Shown: positions 1-9,460 of the stretch, one piece after another
How the letters are laid out: each line of letters starts with the position of its first letter
How positions within the stretch are numbered: the first letter of the stretch is position 1
From: Photobacterium sp. SKA34
GTDB taxonomy: Bacteria; Pseudomonadota; Gammaproteobacteria; Enterobacterales; Vibrionaceae
DNA length: 64,000 nt
Direction: 5' to 3'
NCBI RefSeq assembly: GCF_000153325.1
Contig: NZ_CH724142.1
Span: 544,618-608,617, forward strand
Translations under genes and position numbers: made by a program
The notes under the pieces: model-generated
Seen by the model: the letters and a program-made list of their open reading frames with translations, nothing else
Told to the model about the DNA's origin: nothing
Database searches by the model: none

Positions 1-1
1 T

Positions 2-511
2 GTTAATACACTACAATCAGTTCCAACTGTTGTTATTGGCTTGTTACTGTATATGTTGCTGTCGCGCTCAGGTCCTTTAGGTGACTGGCAAATGCTGTTT
101 ACGCAACGAGCAATGATTCTTGGACAAATATTAATTTGTTTTCCAATCTTAATTTCTATGATGCATGCCGCCTTTCAAAACAGTGATCGCCGGGCATGGG
201 AAACCGCAATTTCATTGGGGGCCAGTTACCCACGAGCTTTAATGAGCCTTATGTGGGAATGCCGTTTTCCCTTATTAGCTGCAATTGTTGCGTCTTTTAG
301 CCGTATCATCACTGAAGTAGGTTGTTCTATGATGGTTGGTGGTAATATCTTAAATTCAACCAGAAACATTCCGACAGCCATTGCATTGGAAAGTTCTAAA
401 GGTGCGTTTGCACAAGGTGTCGCCTTGGGAATGGTATTATTACTTCTCGCTCTCGGTCTAAACTTTATTTTATCGTTCTCTCGTGGCAAAGCCCACTTGC
501 GTACGAATTAA
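2..511 (+). CDS. tupB: Tungstate ABC transporter permease TupB (5' end outside window)
   Basis: This is the membrane permease of a tungstate-type ABC importer, which moves the oxyanion across the inner membrane for cofactor synthesis. The frame is already open at base 2, so the true start lies upstream and only the last 169 residues are visible. Hydrophobic segments surround the coupling-loop region, where an E-x-A-x-x-x-G-A motif (WETAISLGAS) sits before the segment with ITEVGCSMMVGGN. That last motif, together with the TAIALESSKG stretch, is typical of TupB rather than ModB. The ATPase gene follows after 15 bases, which supports one operon. The substrate-binding protein TupA would be expected just before the window. 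The assignment to tungstate rather than another oxyanion rests on family resemblance. Confidence 0.85.
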   Translation, partial: VNTLQSVPTVVIGLLLYMLLSRSGPLGDWQMLFTQRAMILGQILICFPILISMMHAAFQNSDRRAWETAISLGASYPRALMSLMWECRFPLLAAIVASFSRIITEVGCSMMVGGNILNSTRNIPTAIALESSKGAFAQGVALGMVLLLLALGLNFILSFSRGKAHLRTN

Positions 512-526
512 ACTGAGGGTATTGGT

Positions 527-1228
527 ATGATGCATATTTCAATTGAGGCAACAGATCTTTCTGTTCGTTTTAAACATCGCCTACTTTTCCATATTCCTCA
601 GTTAAAGTTAGAACCGCAAGATTCGATTTATCTCACTGGTGATAACGGTGTTGGAAAAACAACGTTACTAAAAGTACTCGCAGGATTACAGAAACCAACA
701 TCTGGAAAAATCAATACTCAGCACCATTGGTTGAATCGCTTATTTGGTGGATACTATCAAAATGGCATTATCTACATGCATCAAACCCCTTATATGTTTG
801 ATGCCACAGTGTTTGATAATGTCTGTTATGGCTTAAAATATATTATTAGAGATCGTCAACAACGCCGCAATGAAGCCATAAATGCCTTAAGAATGGTTGG
901 GTTGGAAACCCTTGCCGATGAACATATCTCTGTATTGTCAGGCGGTGAGCGCCAACGTGTAGCAATGGCACGAGCATGGGTATTAAAGCCAAGTGTATTA
1001 CTGATGGACGAATCCAGTGCAAGTATGGATAAAGAATCTATCAGCCGCCAAGTTGTATTAGCAAAAGATTTATTAGAACGGGGCTCTAGCCTTGTCATCA
1101 CTAGCCACCAGCATAATGAACTCACCGACTTATGTCGTCGCCAGTGGACAATCAATGACACAAAATTAATTGAGCGTGCAGATTTGCAGCTTGTTAAAAA
1201 AGATAAGGATAACTATGCCTACGCCTGA
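527..1228 (+). CDS. tupC: Tungstate ABC transporter ATP-binding protein
   Basis: This 233-residue ATPase would power the TupB permease on the cytoplasmic face of the membrane. The Walker A motif GDNGVGKTT is at residues 38-46, the ABC signature LSGGERQ lies near residue 137, and the Walker B strand VLLMDE follows about 20 residues later. An H-loop histidine is in ITSHQH. After Walker B the sequence reads SSASMD, a variant of the usual D-loop. A second ATG one codon in (530) is an equally possible start; a GAGGG lies upstream. The 3' end overlaps the start of mobA by 14 bases, so the two are probably translationally coupled and the import and cofactor genes are made together. Confidence 0.9.
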   Translation: MMHISIEATDLSVRFKHRLLFHIPQLKLEPQDSIYLTGDNGVGKTTLLKVLAGLQKPTSGKINTQHHWLNRLFGGYYQNGIIYMHQTPYMFDATVFDNVCYGLKYIIRDRQQRRNEAINALRMVGLETLADEHISVLSGGERQRVAMARAWVLKPSVLLMDESSASMDKESISRQVVLAKDLLERGSSLVITSHQHNELTDLCRRQWTINDTKLIERADLQLVKKDKDNYAYA

Positions 1229-1808
1229 GCAAACTCAGTGGGTTATTTTGGCTGGTGGACAAGCCAGCCGTATGGGAGGCAATGATAAAGGGTTAATTAA
1301 ATTGGCTAATAAGCCATTAATTCAACATGTTATCGATACGCTGCGCCCACAAACATCTCATATCACCATCAATGCAAACCGCAACCATGAAGGTTACGCT
1401 GAATTTGGAGAAGTCTTTGGTGATACCATTAAAGACTACCCAGGCCCTCTGGGCGGTATGCATGCCGCACTTTCTCATATTGATAACGATTGGATCGGTT
1501 TTGTGCCTTGTGATAGCCCTAAGCTTCCGCATGATTTAGTTGCAAGAATGGCAAAGGCTTGTACAGAAGAAACAGATATTGCCGTCGCTCATAATGGCGA
1601 GCATATTCAGCCAGTAGTAACACTTATACACCGCCGTATTTTACCTAAGCTTGAAGCCTTTCTCACTAATGGAGACCGTAAGATTATTCTGCTTTACCGT
1701 CAATGCAATATGATCACGGTTGATTTCAGTGATCAAGCAGAGGCTTTTGTGAATCTTAATACCCCTGAAGAACTCTCTCAATTTGGAGTGCTACATGAGT
1801 CAAATTAA
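1215..1808 (+). CDS. mobA: Molybdenum cofactor guanylyltransferase MobA
   Basis: MobA joins GMP from GTP to molybdopterin to give the guanine dinucleotide cofactor used by DMSO-reductase-family enzymes. The nucleotidyltransferase signature [11 protein letters not shown] is at residues 12-22, followed by a conserved Lys (NDKGL). A YPGPLGGM segment and the metal-binding PCDSP motif come later. The protein is 197 residues, close to the usual length of about 195. An upstream in-frame start at 1170 would add 15 residues inside tupC. I chose the ATG at 1215 because AAGGAT precedes it and the signature then sits at its normal distance from the N-terminus. The gene overlaps both neighbours, tupC and mobB-moeA. 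Confidence 0.93.
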   Translation: MPTPEQTQWVILAGGQASRMGGNDKGLIKLANKPLIQHVIDTLRPQTSHITINANRNHEGYAEFGEVFGDTIKDYPGPLGGMHAALSHIDNDWIGFVPCDSPKLPHDLVARMAKACTEETDIAVAHNGEHIQPVVTLIHRRILPKLEAFLTNGDRKIILLYRQCNMITVDFSDQAEAFVNLNTPEELSQFGVLHESN

Positions 1809-3573
1809 CGCTTCTTTACCGCTACTTGGTTTCGCTGCATTTAGTGGTACAGGTAAAACCACTTTACTTGAAGCAATGTTGCCTAAACTTGTAGAGCGAG
1901 GACTTCGTGTAGCCGTGGTAAAACACGCTCACCATAATTTTGATATTGACCAAGAAGGCAAGGACAGCTATCGCCTTCGTAAAGCTGGCGCAAGCCAAAT
2001 GTTGATCTCTTCTCGTTACCGTCGTGCATTAGTGACTGAAACACCAGGAGAAGAAGCGCAACTTCCCTATTTGCTTAGTCAATTAGATCAAACCCAATTA
2101 GACCTCATTTTGGTGGAAGGTTTTAAAAAGCTCGATTTCCCTAAAATTGAATTGCACCGCAAAGAAGTCGGCAAACCTTGGCTACACCCAGAAGATGGCA
2201 ACATCATTGCCATCGCAGCGAATATCCCAGCTGAAAGTACATTGCCACAAATGGATATCAATAATCTTGACCAAATTACTGATTTCGTCATTGATTACGT
2301 GAAAAGCAATGCGAACACTGAAGCGCAAACATTAAGTTGTAGCGATATAAATCCAGCAGGCATGTTATCGGTTGCTCAAGGTCGAGGAAAAGTTCTTGAG
2401 CAGATTAAGTCATTAAATCACAGCGAGTCTGTGAATCTACATCAAGCACTAGGACAAATTGTCGCACAAGACATTTTATCGCCAGTTAACGTACCTCAGC
2501 ATACAAATTCTGCAATGGACGGATATGCGATTCGTAGCGATGATTTAGATCGTGAAAACTATCATGTTGTTGCTCAAGTAATGGCTGGCCATAGCTACGA
2601 TAACACTCTACAAGCAGGTGAAGCCGTACGCATTATGACAGGTGCCCCCGTTCCACAAGGTGCAGATACTGTAATTATGCGTGAGCAGGTGAACCAGAAA
2701 GGTGACACGGTCACGTTTGATAAATCAATGGGAAAAATCAAAGCAGGCCAAAACGTACGTCAAGCAGGTGAAGATCTCGCATTAGGTCAAATTGCCGTTG
2801 CAGCAGGCACGACAATCACAGCACCAGAGCTTGGTATGGTGGCATCACTGGGTATTGATAAAATCATAATCAACAAGCCTATCCGTGTTGCAATTTTCTC
2901 TACCGGTGATGAAGTTCAGCAACCGGGGGAAGTGCAGAAACAAAACTGCATCTATGACTCAAACCGCTATACATTGTATGCCCTACTCACCAACTTGGGC
3001 TGTGAAGTTGTTGATCTCGGTATTATTGATGATAACGAAGCGTCGCTTGAAAAAACCTTAACACAAGCGAGCACTCAAGCTGATTTGATCTTATCCTCTG
3101 GTGGTGTATCTGTCGGCGATGCAGACTATATAAAAACCGTATTAGATAAGTTAGGTCAAATTAACTTTTGGCGAATCAATATGCGGCCTGGTCGCCCTCT
3201 TGCTTTTGGAACTATAGGTAAAGTGCCATTCTTTGGATTACCAGGTAACCCAGTCGCGGTAATGGTTGCGTTCTTACAATTTGTTGAACCCGCTATTAGA
3301 AAACAGCAAGGCATTATCAATTGGCAGCCGAAGACGCATCAAGCTATCGCGATTGAAAAACTTCGTTCCCGTTCAGGACGTACTGAGTATACTCGTGGTA
3401 TTTCGAGTTTTGATGCTAATGCTCGTTTAGTGGTGAAAAGCACAGGCTCGCAAGGCTCAGGTATACTTCGTTCGATGAGTGAAGCAAACTGCTTGATTGA
3501 AATAGCACCAGAGCAAGTAAATGCAGAAGTCGGTGATAAGGTTACAATTATTCCATTAGATATACGTATGTGA
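1795..3573 (+). CDS. MobB-MoeA fusion, molybdopterin adaptor and molybdotransferase
   Basis: This 592-residue protein joins two cofactor enzymes. Residues 1 to about 170 are MobB, a GTP-binding adaptor; its P-loop (FSGTGKTT) is at 16-23 and the strand with LVEGFKK is about residue 105. From about residue 185 the protein is a full MoeA, which inserts molybdate into adenylylated molybdopterin. It shows [16 protein letters not shown], the STGDE motif, [12 protein letters not shown] and GLPGNPV. The ATG at 1795 lies inside the 3' end of mobA; an earlier start at 1783 is less likely. The operon ends in a strong terminator. A second stand-alone MoeA is at 54627, so this copy may be specialised, perhaps for tungsten given the upstream importer; that is inference. 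Confidence 0.93.
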   Translation: MSQINASLPLLGFAAFSGTGKTTLLEAMLPKLVERGLRVAVVKHAHHNFDIDQEGKDSYRLRKAGASQMLISSRYRRALVTETPGEEAQLPYLLSQLDQTQLDLILVEGFKKLDFPKIELHRKEVGKPWLHPEDGNIIAIAANIPAESTLPQMDINNLDQITDFVIDYVKSNANTEAQTLSCSDINPAGMLSVAQGRGKVLEQIKSLNHSESVNLHQALGQIVAQDILSPVNVPQHTNSAMDGYAIRSDDLDRENYHVVAQVMAGHSYDNTLQAGEAVRIMTGAPVPQGADTVIMREQVNQKGDTVTFDKSMGKIKAGQNVRQAGEDLALGQIAVAAGTTITAPELGMVASLGIDKIIINKPIRVAIFSTGDEVQQPGEVQKQNCIYDSNRYTLYALLTNLGCEVVDLGIIDDNEASLEKTLTQASTQADLILSSGGVSVGDADYIKTVLDKLGQINFWRINMRPGRPLAFGTIGKVPFFGLPGNPVAVMVAFLQFVEPAIRKQQGIINWQPKTHQAIAIEKLRSRSGRTEYTRGISSFDANARLVVKSTGSQGSGILRSMSEANCLIEIAPEQVNAEVGDKVTIIPLDIRM

Positions 3574-3595
3574 CGTTTCAGCTTTTCACTATATT

Positions 3596-3630
3596 AAAAG
3601 CCAAGCTACTTAAAGTAGCTTGGCTTTTTT
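3596..3630 (+). terminator. Rho-independent terminator of the tup-mob operon
   Basis: A near-perfect stem of about 14 bp (AAGCCAAGCTACTT pairing with AAGTAGCTTGGCTT) is followed directly by a run of T, 23 bases after the stop codon of the MobB-MoeA gene. It should end the operon transcript. Confidence 0.9.
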
Positions 3631-3640
3631 ATTTTTAGAT

Positions 3641-3662
3641 GTAGCTTCCATGCTACTTTTTT
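3641..3662 (+). terminator. Second short hairpin with T-run
   Basis: GTAGC pairs with GCTAC around a six-base loop and is followed by six T. It lies directly after the main terminator and may be a back-up, but the stem is only 5 bp. Confidence 0.4.
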
Positions 3663-4074
3663 ATTTCCCGTCTTCTACACGTTAGAAGTCGACAAAAACC
3701 TTTTATTATATATTAAGTTGTAACAAAAGATTTCTTTATTCTTCAGGTCAATGATAATACCGAATAATTTATTGATATACACACCAATCATCGATTTCAT
3801 GGAAAAAACATTAAAAAAATAGTGGTTAAGCATATTACGCAATCAATATTATCATTATGTTGAAAATTTCAAACAAAAATGCAGCCATTTCTATATAATT
3901 AACATTAAAATAAAGATGATACTAATCGCAATAAAAAGTCATTAAGTATCAATTATAAATGCTTGCATTTATACATAAGTTAAGAGCTACTCGTTTTTCA
4001 TCTGGCTAGACCATTACACAACACTTTATGTTGTAGAATAGGCGCAGTCTCTATTTTAGGTATTCATACGTAAC
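3663..4074. other. AT-rich intergenic region before the DUF3581 gene
   Basis: No convincing open frame is present. A small hairpin (CTTCTA/TAGAAG, about 3672-3688) and another (ACAACA/TGTTGT, about 4019-4035) can be drawn. The second lies about 40 bases before the start codon at 4075. The region presumably holds the promoter of the DUF3581 gene; no specific operator is recognised. Confidence 0.4.
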
Positions 4075-4800
4075 ATGTTTTTAGATACATACTATTCAGA
4101 TAAAAGTGGTCAGTTTTCTTTTACTCGTGAACAAGCAAGTGATTTTGCGAAACGAATTGCGGGTGATTTCAACCCTATTCACGATCCAGACAATAAGCGC
4201 TTTTGTGTTCCTGGCGATCTACTTTTCTCTGTCTTACTTGCCAATGTTGGTATCAGCCAAAAAATGCGTGTAACGTTTGCAGGTATGATAAATGAGAGTA
4301 CAGAACTGAGTATTTCAGCTGAATCCGATACCGACTTGTCATTGGTCGATAGTAAAAGCAAGGAATTCCTTCACCTTGCACGTTCAGGTGAAATAACCCA
4401 TGACCAAGATCTAATTGCTCAAATAACTAAAAGTTACGTTCAGTTTTCAGGAATGAATTTCCCTCATATCATGGTGCCTTTGATGAAATCTAAAGACATA
4501 ATGATCAACCCTACTCGACCATTAGTTATTTACGAAAGTATGGAACTTGAGTTCTGTCGACTAGATTTAACAGCACCTCATGTAGAACTAACGAGTTCAA
4601 ATATTGATGTTGATGGAAAGCGTGGAAGTGTAGCACTGAACTTCTGTTTTAAAGAAAATGGAGAGATTGTAGGCACTGGCCGTAAACGTATGCTGATGAG
4701 TGGCTTAAAACCTTATTGCCAAGATGGTATCGATGATTTGGTTTCTCGTTTTAACGCTAAAAAAGAACACTATAATAATCTTCAAACAGAAGAAGTTTAA
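4075..4800 (+). CDS. DUF3581 family protein with a MaoC-like hotdog signature
   Basis: This 241-residue protein matches the uncharacterised DUF3581 family found in Vibrionaceae and relatives. Residues 30-50 contain GDFNPIHDPD followed by a Pro-Gly-Asp turn. This resembles the D-x-N-P-x-H active-site loop of MaoC-like (R)-enoyl-CoA hydratases and 3-hydroxyacyl dehydratases. The Asp and His needed for hydration are present, so a hotdog-fold acyl thioester enzyme is possible, but I know of no proven function. No signal peptide or membrane segment is evident. It is a single-gene unit: a 500-base gap precedes it and a terminator shared with the convergent histidine kinase gene follows. Confidence 0.75.
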   Translation: MFLDTYYSDKSGQFSFTREQASDFAKRIAGDFNPIHDPDNKRFCVPGDLLFSVLLANVGISQKMRVTFAGMINESTELSISAESDTDLSLVDSKSKEFLHLARSGEITHDQDLIAQITKSYVQFSGMNFPHIMVPLMKSKDIMINPTRPLVIYESMELEFCRLDLTAPHVELTSSNIDVDGKRGSVALNFCFKENGEIVGTGRKRMLMSGLKPYCQDGIDDLVSRFNAKKEHYNNLQTEEV

Positions 4801-4824
4801 ACAGAAAAAGTGATATTTAGTATT

Positions 4825-4856
4825 CAAAAAAGCCCGCAATTAGCGGGCTTTTTTTA
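4825..4856. terminator. Bidirectional terminator between DUF3581 and histidine kinase genes
   Basis: AAAAAGCCCGC pairs with GCGGGCTTTTT around AATTA. The A-run on one side and the T-run on the other allow termination on both strands, and the two genes converge here. The end of the kinase gene overlaps the last bases. Confidence 0.9.
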
Positions 4857-6182
4857 TCTCTCATTCAATCTATGATCATGTTTTAAAGGAAAATATAATC
4901 GCGCTCGTAAACCAGGGTTATTATCACTAAAAGCCAAATCACCACCATGACTTTTCATCACCGCTTCAACAAGCGATAACCCTAAGCCAAAACCTTGATG
5001 CGTCCTACTTTTATCGGCACGATACATCGGCTCTTTTATACGCCCTTTATCTTCATCCGATACGCCAAGCCCATTATCAATCACGACCACACCAAAATGA
5101 TCGACGACAACGTCTATAGCTCCTTCATCAGGTGTATATTTAATCGCGTTTTCAACTACATTATAAATCGCACGAAAAAGTAGACTAGGCTCTCCTTTTA
5201 CACGGTATGGTTCATCTTCACGAAATGATAAAACTTGTTTCTTTTCATCCGAAATAGGTAATAAGAAATCAACAACATCTTGGCAAACTTGAGATAAATT
5301 AACCCATTGCTTATCAATTTTATGTTTACCCGTATTGATATGAGAAATTTCTAACATGCCATTGAACATACTAAGTAGTACTTCCAAATCATCATGGCAA
5401 GCTTCTAAGTCTTTGGTAAACGGCGCTGTGTCTTTTGCTAGTAAGCTTTCAAGCCGAAGTTTCATTCTTGCAATTGGTGTACGCAAATCGTGTGCCATAC
5501 CAACCGAGAGTTCCTTTAATGACTCTTCTTTTTTTTCAACTTGTTCAATAAGAAAATTAAGGTGAATAGTCAGTACATCAAATTCATCATCATTTTTACT
5601 AACAGGGAGTTTCACCCCTTTCTCGCCAAGGCTGACCCGGTTCATACCATGATTAACACGTTCTAATTTCTTTAAAATAGAAATCGCAAATAATAGAGCG
5701 CCCGCAAGCATCAAAATTACGGGTACAGCAATGCCTGAAACTAGCATTGGTGTTATATTCTCACGGTATGAGCGCATTATTTCAGGATTAACACCAATAA
5801 TAAGCACCTTATCATTAGGTAAATTTAACGTCTTTTGAAGGCGATTAACACGAAGCTCTGTATCTGATAATGCAGCTGGATACGTTAGCGTAGTATTCGT
5901 CTCTGGCCTGTTGATAATCCTATACTCAAGCTCATTTTGGATTTGCTGATGCTCTTTAACAAGATCAGGAATCGCATTAATATGACCTTTTTGAACCATA
6001 CGCTCAAACAATGTCATTTCAATATTTAATTCTTTTGCTAACTGTTTATGGTAAAAAATTTCTGAATTAACATAGACTTGGTTAATAAACAGAATAAATA
6101 TAATAGCAACACAACAAATAAAATAGAGTAGAACTTTAAAAATACTCGAACGCGATAACCGATCAGAGCCTGCGTAAGACAT
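4854..6182 (-). CDS. Two-component sensor histidine kinase
   Basis: This inner-membrane kinase of about 442 residues senses an unknown signal and phosphorylates the response regulator encoded just upstream. A first membrane segment lies near residues 14-34, then a periplasmic domain of about 115 residues, a second membrane segment near 150-174, and a HAMP linker. The phospho-acceptor H-box reads MAHDLRTPI. The ATP-binding domain shows NAIKYTP (N-box), VIDNGLGV (G1) and GFGLGLSLV (G2). I chose the ATG at 6182, preceded by GAGG at a good distance; a GTG three codons earlier is less likely. It overlaps the regulator gene by 20 bases, so the pair is coupled. The periplasmic domain gives no clear ligand. 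Confidence 0.9.
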   Translation of the reverse strand: MSYAGSDRLSRSSIFKVLLYFICCVAIIFILFINQVYVNSEIFYHKQLAKELNIEMTLFERMVQKGHINAIPDLVKEHQQIQNELEYRIINRPETNTTLTYPAALSDTELRVNRLQKTLNLPNDKVLIIGVNPEIMRSYRENITPMLVSGIAVPVILMLAGALLFAISILKKLERVNHGMNRVSLGEKGVKLPVSKNDDEFDVLTIHLNFLIEQVEKKEESLKELSVGMAHDLRTPIARMKLRLESLLAKDTAPFTKDLEACHDDLEVLLSMFNGMLEISHINTGKHKIDKQWVNLSQVCQDVVDFLLPISDEKKQVLSFREDEPYRVKGEPSLLFRAIYNVVENAIKYTPDEGAIDVVVDHFGVVVIDNGLGVSDEDKGRIKEPMYRADKSRTHQGFGLGLSLVEAVMKSHGGDLAFSDNNPGLRARLYFPLKHDHRLNER

Positions 6183-6840
6183 AACCTGCACCTCGTACGG
6201 TATGGATCAAACTGGTCTCTCCACCTTCTTCTAATTTTTTTCGTAAGTTTGCGATATGTACATCGATAACATTCGTTTTAGGATCAAAGTGGTAGCTCCA
6301 TACCGACTCAAATAAACTCATACGCGAAACCACACTTTCAGCATGCTCCATTAAATATTGCAGGAGTAAGAACTCTTTTTGCTGCAGATTTAATAAGCGA
6401 GATCCGCGCCATACCCGATGAGATTTAATATCAAGTCGTAAGTCGTCATAGCTATATTCAGATGAAATATTTACACTAGACTGATGACGCTTAACTAATA
6501 TATTGGCACGAGCAATGAGTTCAGCTAAAGCAAAAGGTTTGGTTAAGTAATCATCACTGCCTGCAGTTAATCCAGCAACACGATCTTCTACACTATCCAT
6601 GGCACTTAAAATTAAGATGGGCGTTTCATTTTCTGTTGCTCGTAATGCTGCAAGTACTTTTAAACCATCAAGTATCGGTAGCATTCGATCTAAAATAATC
6701 AGTTGATATTCACAACTTGTTGCCATCATTAATCCTTGATGACCATCCTCTGCTTCATCAACCACAAAGCCATGCTCTCGCAATCCTTGCGCAATAAATT
6801 CACGCGTAGTGACATCATCTTCAATAACGAGAACTTTCAT
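6163..6840 (-). CDS. OmpR/PhoB-family response regulator
   Basis: This is a 225-residue DNA-binding regulator. The receiver domain has the acidic pair EDD at residues 7-9, the phospho-accepting Asp51 (LIILDRML) and the conserved Lys in TKPFALAEL near residue 101. A winged-helix DNA-binding domain follows, ending in the typical TVRGAGYVL. It resembles the QseB/CusR/PmrA branch, but I cannot name a regulon. The histidine kinase gene overlaps its 3' end. The gene starts its own unit; nagE lies upstream on the same strand behind a terminator, so PTS and two-component genes are probably transcribed separately. Confidence 0.92.
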   Translation of the reverse strand: MKVLVIEDDVTTREFIAQGLREHGFVVDEAEDGHQGLMMATSCEYQLIILDRMLPILDGLKVLAALRATENETPILILSAMDSVEDRVAGLTAGSDDYLTKPFALAELIARANILVKRHQSSVNISSEYSYDDLRLDIKSHRVWRGSRLLNLQQKEFLLLQYLMEHAESVVSRMSLFESVWSYHFDPKTNVIDVHIANLRKKLEEGGETSLIHTVRGAGYVLRRL

Positions 6841-6940
6841 TTAATACCTAATTATTTTCTTATCACCGCTTATTTTCGCATTATATACACAAGAGATATA
6901 ATTTTCAGGTAACAGGATCATGGCTTTACCTTTTAAAGAC

Positions 6941-6972
6941 AAAAAAACGGTCTACCAAAAGGTAGACCGTTT
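6941..6972 (-). terminator. Terminator of nagE
   Basis: A perfect 12-bp stem (AAACGGTCTACC pairing with GGTAGACCGTTT) with an AAAA loop is followed, on the minus strand, by a T-run. It lies about 50 bases after the nagE stop codon. Confidence 0.9.
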
Positions 6973-7025
6973 AACGTGACCATAGGGGGAAATTATGAAA
7001 TCACGAATCTCTTAGCGCTAACGTC

Positions 7026-8414
7026 TTAAAGTGACTTCATCTGGTTAGCAATAATTTCAGCTTGAGGACCAAGGATAACTTGAAGGTTATTAGAACCTAC
7101 ATTCACTACGCCTTTAGCACCAAGTTGTTTAAGTGTTGTATCATCGATAACTGAACGGTCAACAATACCTAAACGTAAGCGTGTGATACAGGCTGAAATA
7201 TCAGTTAAGTTATCTTTACCGCCTAATGCTGCTAGGTAAGCTTTTGCTAAATCTTCTTTGCTACCGTCATTAGCTTTTGAAGGGTTTGAATTTTCAGCTG
7301 GTGTATCTTCACGACCCGGTGTTTTAAGATTAAACATCTTAATTACTGCAACGAAGATTACGAAGTAGATTGCGCCAACCACAAGACCCATTGGGATAAT
7401 TTCCCATGAGTTGTGTGCAGCTGGTGCGTTGTAGTTCAAGATGTAGTCAATCAAGCCTGAAGAGAAGCTAAATGCCATATGAATATCAAGTGTTGACGCT
7501 ACAACAATGCTCACACCCATTAAAATAGCGTGTACTAGATATAATGCAGGAGCTAGGAACATGAACATGAATTCGATTGGCTCTGTAATACCAGTTAAGA
7601 ATGCAGTTAATGCAACACTTAACAACATACCACCAACCACTTTCTTGTTTTCTTTCTTCGCTGTTACATAGAATGCAAGCGCAGCACTTGGCAAACCAAA
7701 CATAACAACTGGGAAGAAACCACTTAGGATTCGTCCTGCCGTTGGGTCACCAGCAAAGAAACGAGAGATTTCACCTGTTACAACATGCCCATCAGCAGCA
7801 GTGTAGCTACCGAATACAAACCAAACCATGCTGTTTAGGATGTGGTGTAAACCAAGTGGAATAAGTAGACGGTTAGCAACACCGTACACAAACTCACCAG
7901 GCGCACCACTTGATAAGATCCATTGACCAAGGTGGTTGATACCATCTTGAATTGGTGGCCAGATAACGCTGAATGCAAAAGCAAGCACAAGTGCAACAAG
8001 ACCAGTAATGATAGGCACAAAACGCTTACCGCCAAAGAAGCCTAAGAATTCAGGTAATTTGATTGCATGGAAACGATTATATAGTAAGCCAGCAAAGACA
8101 CCTATAATGATACCGCCAGCGACACCAGGATCGACATCTGGGTTTAATGTTTTAAGAGCCGCCATTAAGATAAAGTAACCAACAGCAGCTGCAATTGCTG
8201 CAGGAGCCGAATTGTCTTTAGAGAAACCAGCGGCAACCCCCATAGCAAAAAGTAAAGCAAGGTTGGTAAATACAGCCTGACCACCAGCGGCAATAAATGG
8301 AATGTTTAATAGATCAGGTTGACCTATACGCAGTAAGATACCGGCAATCGGTAATACTGCGATAGGAAACATAATTGCATTTCCTAATTTTTGGAAATTT
8401 CCGAGAATACTCAT
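7026..8414 (-). CDS. nagE: N-acetylglucosamine-specific PTS enzyme IICB
   Basis: This 462-residue membrane protein takes up and phosphorylates N-acetylglucosamine using phosphate from the PTS. Residues 1 to about 365 form the IIC channel domain with about ten membrane segments and the family motif GITEPIEF. A low-complexity linker follows, then a IIB domain whose phosphorylated cysteine is in SACITRLRL near residue 408. There is no IIA domain, unlike E. coli NagE, so phosphate must come from a separate IIA such as Crr. I chose the ATG at 8414 because GGAGAAGAGG lies just before it; a GTG four codons earlier is possible. A CRP-like site upstream fits a sugar gene. Chitin-derived sugar is a common carbon source in this family. 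Confidence 0.92.
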   Translation of the reverse strand: MSILGNFQKLGNAIMFPIAVLPIAGILLRIGQPDLLNIPFIAAGGQAVFTNLALLFAMGVAAGFSKDNSAPAAIAAAVGYFILMAALKTLNPDVDPGVAGGIIIGVFAGLLYNRFHAIKLPEFLGFFGGKRFVPIITGLVALVLAFAFSVIWPPIQDGINHLGQWILSSGAPGEFVYGVANRLLIPLGLHHILNSMVWFVFGSYTAADGHVVTGEISRFFAGDPTAGRILSGFFPVVMFGLPSAALAFYVTAKKENKKVVGGMLLSVALTAFLTGITEPIEFMFMFLAPALYLVHAILMGVSIVVASTLDIHMAFSFSSGLIDYILNYNAPAAHNSWEIIPMGLVVGAIYFVIFVAVIKMFNLKTPGREDTPAENSNPSKANDGSKEDLAKAYLAALGGKDNLTDISACITRLRLGIVDRSVIDDTTLKQLGAKGVVNVGSNNLQVILGPQAEIIANQMKSL

Positions 8415-8483
8415 CCTCTTCTCCACGTTAAAAGTTAAATTTAAGGTTAAATTTTTTTGATAACTTAATGATACGCTTCGATT

Positions 8484-8499
8484 CTTAATTGAAATTAAG
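8484..8499. promoter_or_regulatory. Palindrome upstream of nagE, possible operator
   Basis: CTTAATT and AATTAAG are perfect inverted repeats around GA, 70 bases before the nagE start codon. NagC/Mlc-type repressors bind AT-rich palindromes at such positions, so an operator for one of them is plausible, but the match to a known consensus is not demonstrated. Confidence 0.4.
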
Positions 8500-8546
8500 C
8501 AAAAGATTAAGGATTCTTAATGTTTGCTTCTAAAAGCACAATCCTA

Positions 8547-8562
8547 AGTGACAGATATCACA
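8547..8562. promoter_or_regulatory. CRP-like site in the nagE/PAP2 divergent region
   Basis: AGTGA-N6-TCACA matches the CRP consensus TGTGA-N6-TCACA at nine of ten key positions. It lies about 130 bases upstream of nagE and about 180 upstream of the divergent PAP2 gene. CRP activation of a PTS gene is expected from family knowledge. Confidence 0.55.
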
Positions 8563-8744
8563 ATTTTATAAATCAGCCGATTTAGCACGTTTAATATGTA
8601 AAAGAGTCACCAGTAAAACCACATCCTAAAATGACATTAAATATCCCTTTTAACGTATTTTTGAAAATAAATATCATTACAATGGCACTTTCAGTAGAAT
8701 CCACGGTCAACCTACTCATACTCTATTACTGATTGACTGTAACC

Positions 8745-9458
8745 ATGATGTTTTTTATCTCTCAAAAACTTGTTAATTATCTGGCATTAGCTTTTTTTGC
8801 ATTAGCACTTTTTATTGCTATCTCTATATTCCCAGTACCTCTGTTAAGCGATCCCATTAATGATGCGGCTGGTTTATCATTTTCTTTATTAACAGATACG
8901 GCAGGTAACCCCTTCTTCCTTATCACAACCGTCTTACTGTGTTTATTACCGGTCTTATTCCGTTTACCTAAAAAACAAATCATTAAATTGTGGATTCAAT
9001 TCGCAATTTTATTGGTATTAAGTTTTGGCGCGAAAACAGTTTTAAAGCATGAAACGGCAATCCCTCGTCCTTATACCTATGAACTACAGCGTTTAAACTT
9101 AATCCCATCACCTGAAAACTTTTATCAACTAAATAAAAGTGAAAAAGACAACGTTGTTAAAAGAGCATCTGCCTATGTTAGCCAATGGCGTATTCGTAGT
9201 TGGGAAGGTGAAACTAACTATTCTTTTCCATCAGGGCACACAATCTTTGCAGCGATTTGTATTCTGTTTTGGGGCGGCTTCTTATTACGTACTCGCCACT
9301 ATTTATTAGCTGGTGGACTTATGACATGGGCCGTAGGTGTGGGTATTAGCCGTTTATGGCTAGGTATGCATTTTCCAGCGGACGTTATGGGTTCAATACT
9401 ATCGGCCGCTGTGCTCTATTTATTTGTCCCTGAATGGCAAATTGATTCAGAAAAATAA
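8745..9458 (+). CDS. PAP2-family phosphatase (PgpB-like)
   Basis: This 237-residue inner-membrane phosphatase probably removes phosphate from phosphatidylglycerophosphate, undecaprenyl pyrophosphate or a related lipid at the periplasmic face. All three PAP2 motifs are visible: K-x6-RP (KHETAIPRP), PSGH (FPSGHT) and S-R-x5-H-x3-D (SRLWLGMHFPAD). Several hydrophobic segments flank them, and the length is near that of E. coli PgpB (254 residues). I chose the ATG at 8745; ATG 8748 is also possible, while a TTG at 8733 is less likely. It is divergent from nagE and ends at a terminator shared with the convergent regulator gene. Confidence 0.88.
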   Translation: MMFFISQKLVNYLALAFFALALFIAISIFPVPLLSDPINDAAGLSFSLLTDTAGNPFFLITTVLLCLLPVLFRLPKKQIIKLWIQFAILLVLSFGAKTVLKHETAIPRPYTYELQRLNLIPSPENFYQLNKSEKDNVVKRASAYVSQWRIRSWEGETNYSFPSGHTIFAAICILFWGGFLLRTRHYLLAGGLMTWAVGVGISRLWLGMHFPADVMGSILSAAVLYLFVPEWQIDSEK

Positions 9459-9460
9459 TC

